The notes beneath the pieces were generated by a model. It was not told the origin of the DNA, did no database searches, and was given only the letters and a program-made list of their open reading frames with translations. The position numbers were made by a program, and so were the translations under genes. Of a DNA stretch of 7,656 bases, positions 1-6,415 are shown piece after piece (within the stretch, counting starts at the first letter, position 1; each line of letters opens with the position of its first letter). Source of the DNA: an uncultured Oscillospiraceae bacterium (GTDB lineage Bacteria > Bacillota > Clostridia > Oscillospirales > Oscillospiraceae); NCBI GenBank assembly GCA_934546725.1, contig CAKTED010000061.1, positions 1-7,656 on the forward strand, written 5' to 3'.

Positions 1-219
1 GGGGCGGAGCAGTACGTTGTCGTTACCATGGTGGAACCAACCGTGGGATTCTTCGGTCGCCTGCGGCTCCCTCTGAATGACGTGCGTGGTGGAGGTGCGC
101 AGCGGGGTGCTGTGACGGTTGACAGGGGGGGCAGGCATAGTGGACGCGGCAGGGTCAAAGCCTGTTCCATAATCCTCGTGCAGCGGAAACCTCAAAGTCG
201 GTGACAGAGCGGCGAATAC
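1..219. other. Gene-free left edge with strong inverted repeats; possible 3' part of a structured RNA
   Basis: I find no recognisable protein or RNA family here. Seen: a perfect 7-bp pairing of 38-44 (CAACCGT) with 115-121 (ACGGTTG); inside it 61-65 with 98-102 (CTGCG/CGCAG) and 67-70 with 91-94 (CTCC/GGAG); and a second hairpin pairing 128-136 with 160-168 (9 bp including two G-U pairs). Nested helices of this kind suggest a folded RNA whose 5' end lies outside the window. No T-run terminator follows. I looked for hallmarks of tmRNA, SRP RNA, RNase P RNA and common riboswitches and saw none. Two long open frames exist (plus strand 1-204; minus strand across the whole stretch), but both give low-complexity, Arg/Pro/Thr-rich translations with no family resemblance, so I do not call them genes. 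The strand of any RNA is uncertain. Confidence 0.3.
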
Positions 220-248
220 TTTACAAATTGTGGAGCAGAAGATATAAT
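220..248 (+). promoter_or_regulatory. Sigma-A promoter of the DUF2284 gene
   Basis: TTTACA at 220-225, a 17-nt spacer and a perfect TATAAT at 243-248. This is one mismatch from the housekeeping consensus with ideal spacing. The expected transcription start is about 255, giving a leader of roughly 28 nt before the ATG at 283. No operator or riboswitch fits between promoter and gene. Confidence 0.75.
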
Positions 249-282
249 AAGCCTGTCTCAAACAATGAATGGGGGTTGTAAA

Positions 283-762
283 ATGCGGGACTATATTTCC
301 GATGCAAGGAGCATGGGGTTTACGGATGCGGCGCTGCTGCCGGTATGTGAGCTGGTGGTCGTTCCGGAATATCGTAAATTTTGCGAACAGAATATCTGCG
401 GAAAATACGGTGTGCTCCCGGCATGTCCGCCAATGTGCGGCAGTGTGGAGGAAATGGGCCGGACCATGCAGAAATATGAAACGGCGCTGGTGCTGATGAT
501 GGAAACGACACCTGCGGACGGCTCTGATGAGGCGGAGCAGATGGCGGCGAAAAAACATCAGAATATGCTGACAGAGCAGCTTATGGAAAGGTTCCGGGCG
601 GATGGGGTAGATAATATGCTGATGATGGGCGCGGGCCCGTGGAAAAAATCCTCATGTATGTCCGCGTACTGCGTGGATGCGCAGAAAATGGCAGATGCCA
701 TTCATATGAAGTGCTGGGCGGACGACGGAAAGGTGCGCTATTTTTCACTGATACTGTTTTAA
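283..762 (+). CDS. Small Cys-rich DUF2284-type putative metal-binding protein
   Basis: A 159-residue soluble protein. It carries a Cys cluster C34-x4-C39-x8-C48-P-P-x-C52 around a GKYG motif and a CPP signature, as in the DUF2284 family (predicted metal-binding proteins of anaerobes). A second group, C125-x4-C130 plus C144, lies near the C-terminus. Together the Cys could bind an iron-sulfur cluster or zinc; this is inference, and no reaction is known to me. There is no signal peptide or membrane segment. I start at the ATG at 283 because GGGGG (271-275) lies 7 nt upstream. The in-frame ATG at 265 would sit only about 10 nt from the predicted transcription start with no ribosome site. The gene is monocistronic, with its own promoter (220-248) and a terminator just downstream. 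Confidence 0.75.
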   Translation: MRDYISDARSMGFTDAALLPVCELVVVPEYRKFCEQNICGKYGVLPACPPMCGSVEEMGRTMQKYETALVLMMETTPADGSDEAEQMAAKKHQNMLTEQLMERFRADGVDNMLMMGAGPWKKSSCMSAYCVDAQKMADAIHMKCWADDGKVRYFSLILF

Positions 763-777
763 AACCATTATAAACAT

Positions 778-815
778 AAAGCTCGCAGAACCTTAAATGG
801 TCCCGCGAGCTTTTT
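778..815. terminator. Bidirectional intrinsic terminator between convergent genes
   Basis: A perfect 9-bp stem, AAAGCTCGC (778-786) with GCGAGCTTT (805-813). The loop contains a small ACC/GGT hairpin (790-792/799-801). The plus strand ends in TTTTT (811-815), terminating the DUF2284 gene. On the minus strand the stem is followed by a T-rich stretch (TTTATGTTTAT), so it can also end the cysS transcript, whose stop codon is at 831. Confidence 0.85.
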
Positions 816-830
816 GCTGTTTCTGCCGAT

Positions 831-2234
831 TTATGCCTTGTGCCACTTTACGCCCTGGGGGGTGTCCTCGATTACGACACCCATGTCCCTGAGCTTATCG
901 CGGATGCTGTCTGCCTCCGCGTAATTTTTTGCCTTGCGGGCCGCCTGGCGTTTTGCGATGAGCTCCTCGACCTCGGCGGCGATATCGTCACTGCCTCGCT
1001 GATAGAGAAGGCCGAGAACGTCGGTGAGCTCCGTGAGCCGCTGGAGGCAGGCGGAGGCGAGCGCCTTTGAGGGCTGTTTTTCGGCGGCGGTAGCGGAGTT
1101 TATATCGCGCACGAGCTCAAAGATGACGGAAAGCGCGTCGGCGGTATTGAAATCATCGTCCATTGCCTCAATGAAGCGGGACTTATAGGAATCGAGCGTG
1201 GAAATATACTCCTCTTCGGCGGGGGTGAGCGCGTCGGCCTCGGCGTTTTTTATGAGAAAATCAAGATTTTCCGCAGCGTTATAAAGACGCTGGAGAGAAT
1301 TTTTTGCCTGAATGAGCGATTCCTCGGAATAGTTCAGCGGGCTGCGATAGTGGGCCGCGAGCATGAAAATGCGAATGGTTTCATAGCCATACGCCTCGGC
1401 GGCCTCACGAACGGTAAAGAAGTTGCCGAGTGATTTGGACATTTTTCTGTTATCGATGCTTATGAAACCGTTATGCATCCAGTAGTTGACGAATTTGCAG
1501 CCGTTGGCGGCTTCGGACTGGGCAATCTCGTTTTCGTGATGGGGGAAGGCGAGGTCCTGACCGCCGCAGTGGATATCGATCGTTTTGCCAAGATAGCGAT
1601 TGGACATGGCGGAACACTCAATGTGCCAGCCGGGGCGACCCCTGCCCCAGGGAGACTCCCAGTATGGCTCGCCGGGCTTGGCGGCCTTCCAGAGGGCGAA
1701 ATCCATGGGGTCCTCCTTGTGCTCGCCGACGGCGATGCGCGCGCCGGCCTGAAGCTCCTCGAGAGGCTGGTGAGAAAGCTTGCCGTAACCGGCAAATTTG
1801 CGCGTGCGATAATAAACGTCGCCGTTGGACTCATAGGCGTAGCCCTTTTCAACAAGGGTGGAGACCATGTCTATTATCTGCTGAATATTTTCGGTTGCGC
1901 GGGGATGAACGGTGGCCTCACGAACGCCGAGACCCTTTGCATCAGTAAAATATTCGGCGATATATTTTTCTGCGACGGCCTCGGAGCTTATGCCCTCCTC
2001 GTTCGCGCGGTTGATTATCTTGTCGTCCACGTCCGTAAAGTTCTGAACAAAGGTGACCTCATAGCCGCGAAACTCAAAGTAGCGGCGCAGAACGTCAAAC
2101 ATGATGATGGGACGGGCGTTGCCCACGTGGATGAAATTATAAACGGTGGGGCCGCAGGCGTACATCCTTATTTGGCCCTCTTCAATGGGTTTGAACTCTT
2201 CCTTTTCGCGGGACATGGAATTGTATATCTTCAT
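831..2234 (-). CDS. cysS: Cysteine--tRNA ligase (CysRS), EC 6.1.1.16
   Basis: Class I aminoacyl-tRNA synthetase that charges tRNA-Cys with cysteine in the cytoplasm using ATP. The 467-residue length is normal for the family. Visible landmarks: the HIGH-type motif HVGN at residues 36-39; the KMSKS loop exactly at 264-268; and the active-site zinc ligands that recognise the thiol, C27 (in YACGPTVYN), C207 (in WHIECSAMS), and H232 and E236 (in FPHHENE). A helical anticodon-binding (DALR_2-type) region follows, and the tail ends GVKWHKA, typical of bacterial CysRS. The ATG overlaps the cysE stop as ATGA, and a GGAGG at 2245-2249 lies 10 nt upstream inside cysE, so translation is probably coupled. 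It is last in the minus-strand lexA-cysE-cysS block. No missing residues or frameshift were seen. Confidence 0.97.
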   Translation of the reverse strand: MKIYNSMSREKEEFKPIEEGQIRMYACGPTVYNFIHVGNARPIIMFDVLRRYFEFRGYEVTFVQNFTDVDDKIINRANEEGISSEAVAEKYIAEYFTDAKGLGVREATVHPRATENIQQIIDMVSTLVEKGYAYESNGDVYYRTRKFAGYGKLSHQPLEELQAGARIAVGEHKEDPMDFALWKAAKPGEPYWESPWGRGRPGWHIECSAMSNRYLGKTIDIHCGGQDLAFPHHENEIAQSEAANGCKFVNYWMHNGFISIDNRKMSKSLGNFFTVREAAEAYGYETIRIFMLAAHYRSPLNYSEESLIQAKNSLQRLYNAAENLDFLIKNAEADALTPAEEEYISTLDSYKSRFIEAMDDDFNTADALSVIFELVRDINSATAAEKQPSKALASACLQRLTELTDVLGLLYQRGSDDIAAEVEELIAKRQAARKAKNYAEADSIRDKLRDMGVVIEDTPQGVKWHKA

Positions 2235-2869
2235 TTCTTCTGTTCCTCCAGTTTTTCAAGGCTTTCGATTCTTGCCCGCAGAGCGGCAAGCTCCAGGGCG
2301 ACGGGGTCGGAAATGTGGATCTGGTCCACTTCGGCCGCGTAGTTGACCTTTTCTCCCGCCTTGCGCACGATTTTGGCGGGGATACCGACGGCGGTGCTGT
2401 CCGGCGGGACCTCGCGGAGAACCACGGCGTTTGACGCGATGCGGGAATTATCGCCGACCCTGAACGGGCCGAGGACCTTGGCTCCGCAGCCGACCATGAC
2501 GTTATTTCCGAGCGTTGGGTGACGCTTGCCCTTATCCTTGCCGGTACCGCCGAGGGTCACACCCTGATAGAGCAGGCAATCATCGCCGATCTCGGCCGTT
2601 TCGCCGATGACGATGCCCATGCCGTGATCTATGACGAGGCGGCGGCCGATCGTTGCGCCAGGGTGGATCTCAATGCCGGTGAAGTGGCGCGACCACTGAG
2701 ATACGCAGCGGGCAAGAAATCTGAGCCGGTGCCTGTAAAGAAAATGCGCAAAGCGGTGGTATATGGTGGCGTGTACGCCCTGATAGAGCAGAAATATTTC
2801 AAGCGACGAGCGCGCGGCGGGGTCGCGCGCCTTATAGGCGTTAAGCGTTTCCCGTAGATTTTTGAACAT
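2231..2869 (-). CDS. cysE: Serine O-acetyltransferase, EC 2.3.1.30
   Basis: Transfers an acetyl group from acetyl-CoA to serine, giving O-acetylserine, the first committed step of cysteine synthesis; soluble. At 212 residues it is of the short Gram-positive type, lacking part of the longer N-terminal helical domain of the E. coli enzyme. Left-handed beta-helix hexapeptide repeats run from about residue 65 to 165. They include the signature IDHGMGIVIGE with catalytic His82, Glu67 in IEIHPGATIG where E. coli has Asp143, and the cofactor loop QGVTLGGTGKDKGKRHP. A charged helical tail (about 185-212) follows. The ATG is preceded by GGAG (2878-2881) at 8 nt. It overlaps cysS by 4 nt, coupling cysteine synthesis to its loading on tRNA. 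lexA lies 81 nt upstream; I see no promoter or T-box in that gap. Confidence 0.96.
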   Translation of the reverse strand: MFKNLRETLNAYKARDPAARSSLEIFLLYQGVHATIYHRFAHFLYRHRLRFLARCVSQWSRHFTGIEIHPGATIGRRLVIDHGMGIVIGETAEIGDDCLLYQGVTLGGTGKDKGKRHPTLGNNVMVGCGAKVLGPFRVGDNSRIASNAVVLREVPPDSTAVGIPAKIVRKAGEKVNYAAEVDQIHISDPVALELAALRARIESLEKLEEQKK

Positions 2870-2915
2870 GGCTGATGCTCCGTTCTGCCGCTGGGATCAT
2901 GATATGGCCCGGATG

Positions 2916-2949
2916 CCTTCGCGGCGGCAGGATGCGAGGCGGGCGAAGG
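2916..2949 (-). repeat. Hairpin in the lexA-cysE gap, without a U-run
   Basis: A perfect 7-bp inverted repeat, CCTTCGC (2916-2922) with GCGAAGG (2943-2949), separated by 20 GC-rich nt. On the minus strand the stem begins immediately after the lexA stop codon at 2951-2953. No T-tract follows, so it is not a standard intrinsic terminator. It may stabilise the lexA 3' end, pause polymerase or partly attenuate transcription into cysE-cysS (inference). Confidence 0.5.
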
Positions 2950-2950
2950 G

Positions 2951-3541
2951 TCAATATTTGCGTATGACGGCTGTGACCTTGCCGAGAATGGAGGCCTCGC
3001 GGCCGTCTATCGGCGAAAAGGAATCGTTTTCCGGGAGGAGCCAAACCTCGCCGTTCGAGCGGGAGAGGCGCTTGCAGGTGGCCTCGTCGCCAAGCAGGGC
3101 GACGACTATTTCTCCGTTATCCGCAGTATCCTGCCTGCGGACGATTATCATATCGCCGTCAAGTATGCCTGCGTTTATCATGGATTCGCCCTTGATGCGG
3201 AGAGCGAAATATTCGCCGGAGCGCTCGGGGTCATAGGGGATATAGCCTATGGCGTCCTCAACGGCGAGGATGGGGCTTCCGGCGGCGACGGTGCCGAGAA
3301 TGGGTACGCCTGCGGAGCCGGGCTCTTCGATTACGCGGATAGAGCGGTTTTTCCCGCCGTCGCGGCTGATATAGCCGAGCCGCTCAAGCGAGTTGAGGTG
3401 GCTGTGGACAGTTGAAGGTGAGGAAAGGCCAACTGCGGCGCAGATATCGCGTACCGCAGGAGGATATCCGTTGTGTTCTATATAGCTTTTGATACAGGAG
3501 AGGACCTTTTTTTGAGTTGGGGTGAGGTTTTCCGTGGTGAG
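2951..3541 (-). CDS. lexA: LexA repressor, SOS regulator with S24 autoprotease domain (no canonical start codon)
   Basis: Transcriptional repressor of DNA-damage genes that cleaves itself when stimulated by RecA filaments. The frame from 3541 gives 196 residues, close to the usual length of about 200. The N-terminal winged helix-turn-helix (about 6-60) includes GYPPAVRDICAAVGLS and STVHSHLNSLERLGYISRD, close to Bacillus LexA. The cleavage site is A87-G88 in VAAGSP; the catalytic dyad is S120 (in KGESMINAG) and K157 (in ATCKRL). Oddity: the open frame begins directly after an in-frame TGA (3544-3542) with CTC ACC ACG, and the first ATG is codon 121 (3181), inside the protease domain, so no ATG, GTG or TTG is available. 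An AAGGA (3552-3548) lies 6 nt before the CTC. A GTG at 3545 is in another frame. Coordinates therefore mark the open frame, not a proven start. First gene of the minus-strand block. Confidence 0.9.
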   Translation of the reverse strand, partial: LTTENLTPTQKKVLSCIKSYIEHNGYPPAVRDICAAVGLSSPSTVHSHLNSLERLGYISRDGGKNRSIRVIEEPGSAGVPILGTVAAGSPILAVEDAIGYIPYDPERSGEYFALRIKGESMINAGILDGDMIIVRRQDTADNGEIVVALLGDEATCKRLSRSNGEVWLLPENDSFSPIDGREASILGKVTAVIRKY

Positions 3542-3586
3542 TCACCGTCCTTCTGAGACTGTTATGGACATGAATTTTAATTATAT

Positions 3587-3615
3587 ATTATACCTTATTG
3601 CTGTCGATATGTATA
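3587..3615 (-). promoter_or_regulatory. Candidate lexA promoter P2 (proximal)
   Basis: Reading the minus strand: TATACA (3615-3610, 4 of 6 matches to the -35 consensus), a 17-nt spacer and a perfect TATAAT (3592-3587). The transcription start would be near 3580, leaving a leader of about 40 nt before the lexA frame. The -35 lies inside the palindrome at 3609-3624. Confidence 0.5.
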
Positions 3616-3624
3616 CTGATACAT
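3609..3624. promoter_or_regulatory. Palindromic candidate operator (TGTAT-N4-ATACA), possibly LexA's own
   Basis: ATGTAT-ACTG-ATACAT is a perfect 6-4-6 inverted repeat, with one more direct half-site copy right after it (ATACATT at 3619-3625 and again at 3626-3632). On the minus strand it overlaps the -10 of the distal lexA promoter (3628-3623) and the -35 of the proximal one (3615-3610), which is where a repressor would block both. LexA usually represses its own gene, so LexA is the obvious candidate. However, the well-known Gram-positive SOS box is GAAC-N4-GTTC and I see none in 3542-3734. Assignment to LexA is therefore inference. Confidence 0.45.
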
Positions 3625-3652
3625 TATACATTATTCAAATTGGCTTTGTAAA
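3623..3652 (-). promoter_or_regulatory. Candidate lexA promoter P1 (distal)
   Basis: Minus strand: TTTACA (3652-3647), an 18-nt spacer and a perfect TATAAT (3628-3623). The start site would fall near 3616, inside the palindromic operator. Better -35 than P2. Which promoter is used, or whether both are, cannot be told from sequence. Confidence 0.55.
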
Positions 3653-3655
3653 CAA

Positions 3656-3696
3656 TAAAAAGCTCAAATTTCCAGAATTTTGCGCGTTTTGAAGCT
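3656..3696 (-). terminator. Weak hairpin plus T5 upstream of the lexA promoter
   Basis: AGCTCAAA (3661-3668) pairs with TTTGAAGCT (3688-3696) apart from one bulged A. Read on the minus strand it is followed by TTTTTATT. It could stop antisense transcripts coming out of gerAA before they enter lexA, or be an incidental feature of the gerAA leader. The stem is AT-rich and its loop is large, so stability is doubtful. Confidence 0.25.
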
Positions 3697-3734
3697 CTGA
3701 AAATGCGAAAAATAATTTTCAAAGGGGCGGTTTT

Positions 3735-5261
3735 ATGAAAAAGGGCGGAATATTCGGAAAGCTGTTTTCGCGCGGAGACAGCCATGAGCTGCCGAAGGTG
3801 AAATTTTCGGAAAAAATCAGCGGCGAAAACATAAGGAAAATACTCGGAGCGAGCGGAGATTTTTCGATAAGCCGGATATATATCGGCGGAAACAGAAATA
3901 TTGAGGCCTGGCTGTGCTTTGTTGACGGTCTCATAAGCGGAGAGAGCGCCGCGCGGGAGGTAATAGCTCCGGCGACGAACGCTGAAAGGCTCGGAACCGC
4001 AAAAAATGAGGCGGAGGCCGCTGACGCGATGCTTCACGGTGCGGTTTTCAACTGCACGGTGAACCTGCGAAGGAGCATGGACAAGCTCGTCGGGGATATT
4101 CTGAGTGGCTTTTGCGCAATAATATTTGACGGGACCGGCGAGGCGCTGAGCTTTGAAACAAAAAGCGGGGACCGGCGAAGCGTTGATACGCCGGAGGTGG
4201 AGAAAAACGTCAAGGGGCCGAAGGAAGCGTTTGTCGAGACCTTTCGTGTAAATACCGCGCTGCTGAGGAGAAAGCTGCGGGATCCGGCGCTCAGAATAGA
4301 GGAGAGCACGAAGGGGAGACGGTCGGCGACGAAGCTTGGGCTCGTATATATCGATGGGCTGACGGATCCGAAGCTTGTGAGCGGACTGCGCGCAAGGCTG
4401 GAGGAGCTGGACGTGGATGCCGTTCTGAGCACGGGCAGCATTGAGGAATACGTTGCAGACGGACGGAGAACGCCGTTTCCACAGATGCTTGTAACGGAAA
4501 GACCGGACAAGCTGGCGATAGGACTTCTTGAAGGCCGCGTCGGCCTGCTCGTGGACGGATTACCGGCAGCGTTTCTGGCACCGGCGAATTTTTCGGAATT
4601 TTTCCGCGTGCCGGAGGATAATTCGATGAACTTCATCGTTGCCACGCTGCTGACGCTGCTTCGGTATATGGCGCTGTTCATAAGCATATTTCTCCCGGCG
4701 GCGTATGTGGCCGTGGCCCTGTATCACCAGCAGATGATACCTACGAAGCTGCTCATATCCATAATGGAAAGCCGGAAGGACGTGCCTTTTTCAACGGCGG
4801 CGGAGGTCCTGGGGCTGCTCATAACGTTTGAGCTTCTGCAGGAGGCGGGACTGCGGCTGCCGCAGAACATCGGCGAGACGGTGAGCATAATCGGCGGACT
4901 TGTCGTCGGGCAGTCGGCGGTCGAGGCAAAGGTCGTGTCTCCGGTGGTGGTAATAATCGTGGCGATAGCGGGAATAACGGGATTTACCGTTCCGAATCAC
5001 GATATGTCGTCCGCGCTGCGCGCATGCAGGCTTGCGGCTGTCATATTATCGCTGACGATGGGACTTTACGGGATAATGCTCGGAACGGCGCTGCTGCTGT
5101 ATCACCTCGGCAGTCTTGAAAACTTCGGGGTCGCGTACATGCAGCCGTTTGCGGGCGGCGGCGAGCGGCAGATACTGCGGGCCGTGACGAAATTTCCGCT
5201 CGGCCGCTCAAAAAGAAGAAAGGGCTTTCTTCATCCGCTGGACGAAAGGAACCAGAAATGA
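3735..5261 (+). CDS. gerAA: Spore germinant receptor subunit A (GerA family)
   Basis: A subunit of a Ger-type nutrient receptor, which sits in the spore inner membrane and triggers germination. 508 residues, normal for the family. A soluble N-terminal part (about 1-290) holds family motifs: KGPKEAFVETFRVNTALLRRKL (160-181) and a TPFPQMLVTERPDK segment (246-259) leading into LLEGRVGLLVDG. The membrane part follows: a long hydrophobic stretch at about 298-330, segments near 350-370, 382-418 and 428-458, with the conserved FELLQEAGLRLPQNIGETVSIIGG region (365-388) and VEAKVVSP (396-403). A basic tail (about 490-508) closes it. The ATG has AAAGGGG (3721-3727) 7 nt upstream. First gene of the gerAA-gerAC-gerAB operon, overlapping gerAC by 4 nt. 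No clear sigma-G promoter was found upstream, although forespore expression is expected for the family. Confidence 0.95.
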   Translation: MKKGGIFGKLFSRGDSHELPKVKFSEKISGENIRKILGASGDFSISRIYIGGNRNIEAWLCFVDGLISGESAAREVIAPATNAERLGTAKNEAEAADAMLHGAVFNCTVNLRRSMDKLVGDILSGFCAIIFDGTGEALSFETKSGDRRSVDTPEVEKNVKGPKEAFVETFRVNTALLRRKLRDPALRIEESTKGRRSATKLGLVYIDGLTDPKLVSGLRARLEELDVDAVLSTGSIEEYVADGRRTPFPQMLVTERPDKLAIGLLEGRVGLLVDGLPAAFLAPANFSEFFRVPEDNSMNFIVATLLTLLRYMALFISIFLPAAYVAVALYHQQMIPTKLLISIMESRKDVPFSTAAEVLGLLITFELLQEAGLRLPQNIGETVSIIGGLVVGQSAVEAKVVSPVVVIIVAIAGITGFTVPNHDMSSALRACRLAAVILSLTMGLYGIMLGTALLLYHLGSLENFGVAYMQPFAGGGERQILRAVTKFPLGRSKRRKGFLHPLDERNQK

Positions 5262-6415
5262 AAAGGGTAACTGTACTGCTGGCGGCGCTGCTGATGACGC
5301 TGCTCGGAGGCTGCGCCGAAAATACGCTGCGGGCAAACGCGCGTGAAGTGGACGAAATGGAGATAGTGCAGACCGTCGGGATAGACTATGCCGACGGGAT
5401 GGTGACCGTTACCGCCGCGACGGGAACGAGCCCGGAGGGCGAGGTGACGATCCTGTCGAGTGAAGCGGAGACCGTCAGCCGCGCGATGCGCGAGATGCAG
5501 AATTGCTCCACAAAAAAATATATTTTTTTCGGGCACAGCAAAAACCTGCTGATTGGCGAGGAGGCCGCGAAAAACGGCGTTAGCGTATGCCTCGAATACA
5601 TTGAGCGGGGGATAGACATGCGGCTGGACACGAAAATGTATATTGTAAAGGGCGGCACGGCGAAGGACGCGATAAGTGAAGCGTCCAGGGAGGGCGAAAG
5701 CATAAACGAATGCATGGAATCGCTTGAAAGGGATGTTCAGCTGCTTTCCGAAAGCTATGTTTTCAGCTGCGGAGACGTTGCGGAGGAGATCGCGGAGGAC
5801 GGCTGCGCGCTGATATCCGCGATAGAGCTGATAGATAACGAGCGGGTGATCCTCGGGGAAAATAGCAATATGATGCAGTCCGCCGGCTTTGCACTGATCA
5901 GCTCAGGCAGGCTTGAGGGGTATATCGGCGGCGATGCGGCCAAAGGAACCACCATTCTCATTAACCGGGCGAGGCGCGGAATGGTGGAGATCCCGGACGG
6001 CGCCGGAGGCGTGGCGTCTGTTGAAATGACGTCCGCAAAAGCCTCGGTGGACGCCGTATTTGACGGAAATGCCATGAAAAGGATCATTATAAGCGTTGAT
6101 ATATGCGGCAACCTGGCGGAGCTGCAAAATCCGATAAATATATATGATGCAAGCGTGATGAAGGGGCTTGAGCATTCGCTTGCGGAGACCGAGCTTGCCG
6201 GAATGGAAAAAACCGTGGAGCTGATGCACGACCTTGGAGTTGACCTGCTGAAGCTGGGAAATCAGATAGAGAGCAGGCATCCGGTAAGATATCGCAGCTT
6301 GGGAAATGCGGACGAACAGGTTATGAACGCGGAGCTTGAAATAAATATAACCGCGAGGATAGAGAGAACTTATGCGCTCGGAATATCACCGGTAGAGAAG
6401 AGAACGGAGGCGTGA
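5258..6415 (+). CDS. gerAC: Spore germinant receptor lipoprotein subunit C (Ger(x)C family)
   Basis: C subunit of the receptor, a lipoprotein thought to be anchored to the outer face of the spore inner membrane. 385 residues. The N-terminus is a lipoprotein signal peptide: positively charged MKR, a hydrophobic core, and lipobox LLGGC with C19 as the lipidated residue. The mature N-terminus shows the family pattern EVDEMEIVQTVGIDY (30-44), then FFGHSKNLLIGEEAAKNG (90-107), typical of Ger(x)C. The remaining alpha/beta regions and the C-terminal part with INITARIERTYALG near the end also fit. No transmembrane segment other than the signal. The ATG overlaps the gerAA stop (ATGA) with AAAGGA about 8 nt upstream, so it is translationally coupled. 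The coding region contains a perfect A7-TATA-T7 palindrome (5512-5529) encoding KKYIFF. Confidence 0.93.
   Translation: MKRVTVLLAALLMTLLGGCAENTLRANAREVDEMEIVQTVGIDYADGMVTVTAATGTSPEGEVTILSSEAETVSRAMREMQNCSTKKYIFFGHSKNLLIGEEAAKNGVSVCLEYIERGIDMRLDTKMYIVKGGTAKDAISEASREGESINECMESLERDVQLLSESYVFSCGDVAEEIAEDGCALISAIELIDNERVILGENSNMMQSAGFALISSGRLEGYIGGDAAKGTTILINRARRGMVEIPDGAGGVASVEMTSAKASVDAVFDGNAMKRIIISVDICGNLAELQNPINIYDASVMKGLEHSLAETELAGMEKTVELMHDLGVDLLKLGNQIESRHPVRYRSLGNADEQVMNAELEINITARIERTYALGISPVEKRTEA
5512..5529. repeat. A7-TATA-T7 palindrome inside gerAC
   Basis: AAAAAAATATATTTTTTT is a perfect 18-bp palindrome within the reading frame, coding KKYIFF of a conserved family segment. Two adjacent 7-base homopolymers make this a potential slippage point for polymerase or replication; a one-base change would truncate GerAC. 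It stands out against an otherwise GC-rich gene. Confidence 0.8.

Noticed and set aside
128..168. tRNA-like T-arm (stem 149-153/161-165, loop GTCAAAG)
   Set aside because: The loop lacks the conserved TTC start, no acceptor, D or anticodon arms fit around it, and a longer competing hairpin uses the same bases.
1..204. Open plus-strand frame running in from the left edge to a TGA at 202
   Set aside because: The translation is Gly/Arg-rich with no recognisable motif, and the same stretch is open on the minus strand and full of inverted repeats, so coding is not supported.
1473..2342. A 289-codon plus-strand open frame antisense to cysS and the end of cysE
   Set aside because: It mirrors highly conserved cysS coding sequence and its translation has no family features; long antisense frames are common in GC-rich genes.
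3543..3545. GTG at 3545 as the lexA start
   Set aside because: It is in a different frame from the conserved LexA sequence and sits only 2 nt from AAGGA; it works only if a frameshift or sequence error is assumed.
3622..3628. CATTATA on the plus strand matching the sigma-G -10 pattern CATNNTA, upstream of gerAA
   Set aside because: No matching -35 element at the required spacing, and the bases are already explained by the palindrome and the minus-strand -10.
3542..3734. Canonical Gram-positive SOS box GAAC-N4-GTTC
   Set aside because: Searched by eye across the divergent region; neither GAAC nor GTTC half-site is present.
4034..4687. A 217-codon minus-strand open frame antisense to gerAA
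   Set aside because: Ser/Leu/Arg/Pro-rich shadow of a conserved gene, with no ribosome site or motif.
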